From: CALZFJ01 sp051878575
Lineage (GTDB): Bacteria; Bacteroidota; Bacteroidia; Bacteroidales; Muribaculaceae
Assembly (NCBI GenBank): GCA_051878575.1
Contig: JBJEKJ010000008.1
Coordinates: 1-19,084 of the forward strand
Reading direction: 5' to 3'
DNA length: 19,084 nt
The position numbers were made by a program, and so were the translations under genes. Under the pieces are notes generated by a model. That model was not told the DNA's origin. It worked only from the letters and a program-made list of their open reading frames with translations, and made no database searches. Positions 15,555 to 19,084 of this stretch are shown here, in pieces (the first letter of the stretch is position 1; each line of letters opens with the position of its first letter).

Positions 15555-16514
15555 ATGATAAAAAGGAGCATTAACATACTGATGCTGGGTGGGGCGAAGC
15601 GTGTGTCGCTCGCCGAGCAACTGATACGCGCCGGCAAGGAACTGGGCGTGGAGGTGTCGATTTTCAGCCACGAATTGGATGAGAATGAGCCGATTGCCTC
15701 GGTCGGAACCATAATTGTGGGAAGCCGATATTCCGAGAAGGACATCGACCACGAAATCGACCACGTTATCAATAGCCACGGCATCGACGTGGTGCTTCCG
15801 TTCATCGACCCCGCAATAGAGATTGCGGCGCGCTGCAAGGCGCGCAACCCCGAGGTTTTCATTCCGGTGTGCAACGAGGAGCTCGCACATGCCATGTTCG
15901 ACAAGCGCATAGCCGCCGAGTGGTTTGAGCGTGCAGGAATTCCAATCCCCGCCACCTACAGCCCCGAGAGCATCTCCTATCCCGCCATACTGAAGCCGCG
16001 CACTGGCTCGGCATCGAAGGGAATACTCGTGGTGAACAACGCCGGGGAGCTCGCCCGGGCTCCGCTGCCACTCGACGAGTACATAATTCAAGAGTATATA
16101 GGCGAACGCGACGAATACACCGTAGATTGCTATGTGGGCACTCTCGACGGCGAGGTGAAATGCGCCGTGCCGCGTCTGCGCATAGCCACGGCGGGAGGCG
16201 AAGTGATTCGCACCGAGACGCGGCGCATCCCGGCCTTGATGGCTCTTGCCGAGCGTACACTCAAGAGCCTGCGATTCAGTGGCCCGGCAACACTGCAATT
16301 CATTTTCGACCGGAAAAAAGACCGATTCCTGCTAATGGAGGTCAATCCGCGACTTGGAGGAGGCGTTATTTGCTCGATTATGGCGGGAGCCGACATTGCG
16401 AAGATGATTATCACCGAAAGCGAGGGTCTTAATGTGGCTCCGTGCCGCGTGTGGCGCGACGGAACGCTGATGACTCGCTATTTCAAGGAAGTTATGTTCT
16501 ATAAGGATAAGTAA
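15555..16514 (+). CDS. ATP-grasp ligase in a nonulosonic acid cluster
   Basis: A 319-aa ATP-grasp enzyme that would use ATP to activate a carboxylate and join it to an amine or similar nucleophile; the substrate is unknown. The start is the ATG at 15555, since the open frame upstream begins only with TTG. Residues 7-100 form a pre-ATP-grasp Rossmann-like domain (INILMLGGAKR; VVLPFIDPAIEIA). The ATP-binding part shows AILKPRTGSASKG (144-156), the linker IIQEYIGERDEYTVD (177-191) and the metal-binding MEVNPRLGGG (261-270; Glu262, Asn264). It resembles CarB/PylC-like single-chain ligases found in surface-polysaccharide loci. It sits 75 nt after the endonuclease gene and 26 nt before neuB. GC content returns to the window norm within its first codons, so it belongs to the sugar cluster and not to the restriction cassette. 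Confidence 0.85.
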   Translation: MIKRSINILMLGGAKRVSLAEQLIRAGKELGVEVSIFSHELDENEPIASVGTIIVGSRYSEKDIDHEIDHVINSHGIDVVLPFIDPAIEIAARCKARNPEVFIPVCNEELAHAMFDKRIAAEWFERAGIPIPATYSPESISYPAILKPRTGSASKGILVVNNAGELARAPLPLDEYIIQEYIGERDEYTVDCYVGTLDGEVKCAVPRLRIATAGGEVIRTETRRIPALMALAERTLKSLRFSGPATLQFIFDRKKDRFLLMEVNPRLGGGVICSIMAGADIAKMIITESEGLNVAPCRVWRDGTLMTRYFKEVMFYKDK

Positions 16515-16540
16515 AACCAACCTTTTTGCACATTAGTATT

Positions 16541-17548
16541 ATGACCAATCACGTGATTATTATAGCCGAGGCGGGCGTGAACCACAATGGCAACTACGAC
16601 CTTGCCGTGAGAATGATTCATGAGGCGAAACGGGCCGGAGCCGACTATGTGAAGTTCCAGACCGCAGTGCCTGAACTGGTAATATCGACTTTCGCACCTA
16701 AAGCCGAGTATCAGAAGGAGACCACCGGCAGCGACGAGAGCCAGCTCGACATGTGCCGGGCTATACACCTGCCGCTCTCCGACTATGTGCGGCTGAAGGC
16801 CGTGTGCGACGAGGTGGGAATTGGCTTCATGAGCACGCCTTTCGACCTCGTGTCGATCGACACCCTCGAGCCTCTCGACATGGACTACTATAAAATTCCG
16901 TCGGGCGAGATCACCAACTTGCCTTACCTGCGCAAAATAGCATCGAAGCACCGTCCGGTGATTATGTCGACCGGAATGAGCAATCTCGATGAAATTGCCG
17001 CAGCACTCGATGTGCTGGAACGGGGCGGAGTACAACGCGGCATGATAACTCTGCTGCACTGCAACACCGAGTATCCCACACCGTTCTGCGACGTGAACCT
17101 CGCCGCAATGCGCACCATTGCCGAGCGATTTGGCACAGCGGTGGGCTACAGCGACCACACTCGAGGCATAGAGGTGCCTATTGCCGCCGTGGCAATGGGG
17201 GCAGTGATGATAGAGAAACACTTCACTCTCGACTGCACGATGGAGGGTCCCGACCACAAGGCGTCGCTCGAGCCCGACAGACTGAAGGCGATGGTCGAGG
17301 CAATACGCAATGTGGAGCAAGCCATAGGAAGCGCCGAGAAGCATGCGACAGCAAGTGAAACGCCCAACAAGGTCGTGGCGCGCAAAAGCATTGTGGCTGC
17401 ATGCGATATTGCCGAGGGCGAGCTGCTCACCGAGAAAAACATCACCGTGAAACGCCCCGGCAACGGAATATCGCCAATGCGTTGGGACGAAGTGCTCGGC
17501 ACTCGTGCAAAGCGCAATTTCAGCTACGATGAATTAATTGAAATTTAG
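16541..17548 (+). CDS. neuB: NeuB/LegI-type nonulosonic (sialic or legionaminic) acid synthase
   Basis: A 335-aa synthase that condenses phosphoenolpyruvate with an N-acetylmannosamine-type sugar to give a nine-carbon acid (Neu5Ac, or legionaminic acid if the sugar is 6-deoxy-diacetyl-mannose). The N-terminal TIM barrel (about 1-265) has EAGVNHNG (10-17), YVKFQT, KIPSGEITNL and HCNTEYPTP. His206 (YSDHT) and His227 (EKHFT) have the same spacing as the two metal-binding histidines known in meningococcal NeuB. Residues about 281-335 are the antifreeze-like SAF domain (RKSIVAACDIAEGELLTEKNI). The ATG at 16541 gives a family-typical N-terminus; the frame opens earlier only with TTG. It lies between the ATP-grasp gene and the neuC-like gene with short gaps, so all three are probably co-transcribed. 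Sialic versus legionaminic specificity cannot be told from sequence alone. Confidence 0.93.
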   Translation: MTNHVIIIAEAGVNHNGNYDLAVRMIHEAKRAGADYVKFQTAVPELVISTFAPKAEYQKETTGSDESQLDMCRAIHLPLSDYVRLKAVCDEVGIGFMSTPFDLVSIDTLEPLDMDYYKIPSGEITNLPYLRKIASKHRPVIMSTGMSNLDEIAAALDVLERGGVQRGMITLLHCNTEYPTPFCDVNLAAMRTIAERFGTAVGYSDHTRGIEVPIAAVAMGAVMIEKHFTLDCTMEGPDHKASLEPDRLKAMVEAIRNVEQAIGSAEKHATASETPNKVVARKSIVAACDIAEGELLTEKNITVKRPGNGISPMRWDEVLGTRAKRNFSYDELIEI

Positions 17549-17572
17549 TTCTCTCTTTATAAAGTAATTGCC

Positions 17573-18730
17573 ATGCGGAAAATTTGCATAGCCACAGGAA
17601 CTCGTGCCGATTGGGGATTATTGAGCGGAATAGCTAAAGCCCTCAATGCCCGAAACGACGTGAAATTGCAGATTGTTGCCACAAATATGCACCTCAGTGA
17701 GCGCTACGGATTCACTTTTCGTGAGATTGAGCGCGACGGGCTGCACATCGACTACCGCGTGCCTATTCCCGCCGACACCGACTCGCCTCACGACACTGTG
17801 ACTGCCATGAGCATGTGCATGAGTGGATTCGCCGATGCTTTCGAGGAATTACGCCCCGATTTGCTAATCATTCTCGGCGACCGCTACGAGATGCTCGCCG
17901 TGGCGAGCGCGGCGATGATTTTCCGCATTCCTATTGCCCATATCGCCGGAGGCACGATAAGCGAAGGGGCCTACGACGACTGTATCCGCCACTCAATTAC
18001 CAAAATGAGCCACCTGCACCTCACCGAGACGGAGGAATGCCGACGCCGTGTGATTCAGCTCGGCGAAGCTCCCGAAAGGGTGTTCAACACCGGCGCAATT
18101 GGCATCTACAATATTCTGCACACCAACTTTCTGAGCAGAGCAGACCTGGAATCCGAGCTCGGGACCTCGATTCCCGACAAATCGCTGTTTGTGACCTTCC
18201 ATCCCGCCACGCTCGATGCCGTGCCACCACGTGAGCAATGTGCCAACCTGCTTGCAGCCTTGGAGAGCCGCCCCGACTACAAAGTATTCTTCTCTTATCC
18301 CAACAACGACACTTCCGGACGCATAATCATTGATATGATTGAGGATTATGTGAGGCGAAATCCGGGTAGAGCCTACGTTCGTCCGTCATACGGTCAGCTC
18401 CGTTATCTGTCGATAATGCGATTTATGAAAGCTGCCGTGGGCAATTCCTCAAGCGGAATAGTGGAAGCCCCGTCGTTGCACATTCCCACGCTCAACGTGG
18501 GTATTCGACAGAACGGGCGCCAACGAGCCGCTTCGGTGGTCGATTGCGGTGTTACACTTGAAGAAATCGACCGCGGACTCAGCCGCGTGCTCGATGCCGG
18601 GATGCAACAATTTGCCCGCTCGGTGCAAAATCCCTACGAGCAGCCCGACACCTTGCAGCGTATCGTCGACGTGGTGTGCGGCACTCCTCTTGAGGGCATC
18701 ACGGTGAAACGCTTCCACAACCTTTTGTAG
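17573..18730 (+). CDS. neuC: NeuC/LegG-type hydrolysing UDP-sugar 2-epimerase
   Basis: A 385-aa enzyme of the hydrolysing UDP-GlcNAc 2-epimerase family. It would convert UDP-GlcNAc to ManNAc plus UDP (NeuC), or the 6-deoxy diacetylated analogue in the legionaminic route (LegG). Motifs in order: TGTRADWGLL (8-17), ILGDRYEML (100-108), AHIAGGTISEGAYDD (122-136) followed by RHSITKMSHLH, and the nucleotide-binding GNSSSGIVEAPSL (290-302) with NVGIRQNGRQ. The HIAGG motif is followed by Thr128, where I expect Glu in most NeuC proteins; this may mark a subgroup. It starts 24 nt after neuB, the standard pairing, and supplies the NeuB substrate. It is the last gene of the cluster here; 354 nt follow without a convincing gene, and no CMP-sugar synthetase is present in the window. 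Confidence 0.92.
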   Translation: MRKICIATGTRADWGLLSGIAKALNARNDVKLQIVATNMHLSERYGFTFREIERDGLHIDYRVPIPADTDSPHDTVTAMSMCMSGFADAFEELRPDLLIILGDRYEMLAVASAAMIFRIPIAHIAGGTISEGAYDDCIRHSITKMSHLHLTETEECRRRVIQLGEAPERVFNTGAIGIYNILHTNFLSRADLESELGTSIPDKSLFVTFHPATLDAVPPREQCANLLAALESRPDYKVFFSYPNNDTSGRIIIDMIEDYVRRNPGRAYVRPSYGQLRYLSIMRFMKAAVGNSSSGIVEAPSLHIPTLNVGIRQNGRQRAASVVDCGVTLEEIDRGLSRVLDAGMQQFARSVQNPYEQPDTLQRIVDVVCGTPLEGITVKRFHNLL

Positions 18731-18733
18731 CTA

Positions 18734-18761
18734 CCGTAATGCCGGGAATCAACGGATTTTT
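18734..18761 (+). terminator. Weak terminator-like hairpin after neuC
   Basis: CCGT (18734-18737) can pair with ACGG (18752-18755) and is followed by ATTTTT ending at 18761. The stem is only 4 bp and the loop is long, so termination is possible but poorly supported. Position just past the neuC stop is the main argument. Confidence 0.25.
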
Positions 18762-18866
18762 CAATCTTGTTGCATTTCCAATGATTATGTCGGGAAAAAG
18801 CCTATATTCACATCCATTTTTTCGGAAAATTCACCGGCTTGTAATACTTTTTGTCGAAATAATACC

Positions 18867-18874
18867 TATATTTG
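18867..18874 (+). promoter_or_regulatory. Candidate Bacteroidota -7 promoter box
   Basis: TATATTTG is an exact TAnnTTTG match in AT-rich DNA. A TTTG occurs upstream at 18850-18853 but only 13 nt away, short of the usual 19-21 nt. It could drive the small ORF that begins 13 nt downstream or a gene beyond the right edge. Confidence 0.42.
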
Positions 18875-18886
18875 CATCAGTTTACT

Positions 18887-19030
18887 ATGAGATGCCACCA
18901 TAGCCGCCACAACATAAAGGCTGCGTATCGACTTTTGATGACACTTCTTCAGAGTGAACCGACGTGGAGATTGTTTTGGGAATTTGGATATACAACAATA
19001 ATGTTATTATTACTGTCCGCTAAACCATAA
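18887..19030 (+). CDS. Possible 47-aa small protein or leader peptide
   Basis: ATG 18887 to TAA 19030 encodes 47 residues: a basic, His/Arg-rich N-terminus (MRCHHSRHNIKAAYR), an amphipathic middle (LLMTLLQSEPTWRLFWEFG), and a short hydrophobic run (TTIMLLLLSAKP) at the end. I recognise no family. Support is limited to its position directly after a promoter-type -7 box. There is no clear ribosome-binding sequence and the hydrophobic run is short. It may be chance, or a leader peptide for a downstream gene. Confidence 0.22.
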   Translation: MRCHHSRHNIKAAYRLLMTLLQSEPTWRLFWEFGYTTIMLLLLSAKP

Positions 19031-19084
19031 AAGCTCTTTACATACTTCTCTCCGCCGTGCTTTCGGCTGATTCCAACAATTTTT

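Larger units (their letters stand above)
18731..19084. other. Mostly noncoding region downstream of neuC
   Basis: The 354-nt end of the window. It contains a weak terminator-like hairpin just after neuC, an AT-rich stretch with a promoter-type -7 box at 18867-18874, a possible 47-aa ORF at 18887-19030, and a small GCCG/CGGC hairpin near 19050-19070. I see no tRNA or known riboswitch. It could be the leader of a gene starting beyond the window. Confidence 0.55.

Noticed and set aside
14370..16540. TTG starts at 14370, 15519 and 16526 for endonuclease, ATP-grasp and neuB genes
   Set aside because: In each case an ATG a short distance downstream gives a better N-terminus, and Bacteroidota rarely need TTG here.
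16499..17344. 281-aa open frame on the minus strand
   Set aside because: Antisense shadow of neuB; His/Val-rich with no recognisable motif.
1..19084. CRISPR array, tRNA, rRNA, insertion sequence or integrase
   Set aside because: No spaced repeats, no cloverleaf sequence in the intergenic gaps, no transposase or integrase motifs, and no target-site duplication seen around the restriction cassette.

Overview
The window looks like a chromosomal segment of a gut-type Bacteroidales (phylum Bacteroidota). A SusC/SusD outer-membrane glycan-uptake pair is present, secreted proteins carry lipoprotein signals, and the recognisable promoters have the Bacteroidota -7 box (TAnnTTTG) rather than E. coli boxes. 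The coding DNA is fairly GC-rich by eye. The family (for example Muribaculaceae) cannot be settled from this sequence.

Layout: (A) 1-7962, minus strand: a glycan-uptake operon read as SusC-like TonB-dependent transporter, SusD-like lipoprotein, a 352-aa lipoprotein of unknown family, and a 570-aa PKD-domain lipoprotein, ending in a strong hairpin terminator at the left edge. (B) 8244-11146, minus strand: a secreted GH13 alpha-amylase-type enzyme with N-terminal carbohydrate-binding-type modules and a C-terminal type IX secretion sorting tail, with its own promoter box and terminator. (C) 11364-12253, minus strand: a lysine exporter LysO encoded as two overlapping genes. (D) 12323-18730, plus strand: a nonulosonic (sialic/legionaminic) acid sugar cluster: LegB-type dehydratase, then a low-GC two-gene cassette (adenine DNA methyltransferase plus a candidate PD-(D/E)XK restriction endonuclease), then an ATP-grasp enzyme, NeuB/LegI-type synthase and NeuC/LegG-type 2-epimerase. 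(E) 18731-19084: mostly noncoding, with a promoter-like box and one possible 47-aa ORF.

How the genes work together: A and B are a plausible starch or alpha-glucan capture unit. The secreted amylase would release oligosaccharides, the surface lipoproteins and SusD would bind them, and SusC would import them; the substrate is inferred only from the neighbouring amylase. In D, NeuC/LegG would release a ManNAc-type sugar from UDP-sugar and NeuB/LegI would condense it with PEP. LegB points to a 6-deoxy (legionaminic-type) product, but the aminotransferase, acetyltransferase and CMP-transferase needed for that route are absent from the window. LysO and LegB are fired from back-to-back, overlapping promoters.

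The most interesting points are the apparent restriction-modification insertion inside the sugar operon, where aminotransferase/acetyltransferase genes often sit in related clusters, the uncharacterised endonuclease candidate, and the ATP-grasp ligase embedded next to neuB/neuC. All family calls come from reading motifs, without database searches.
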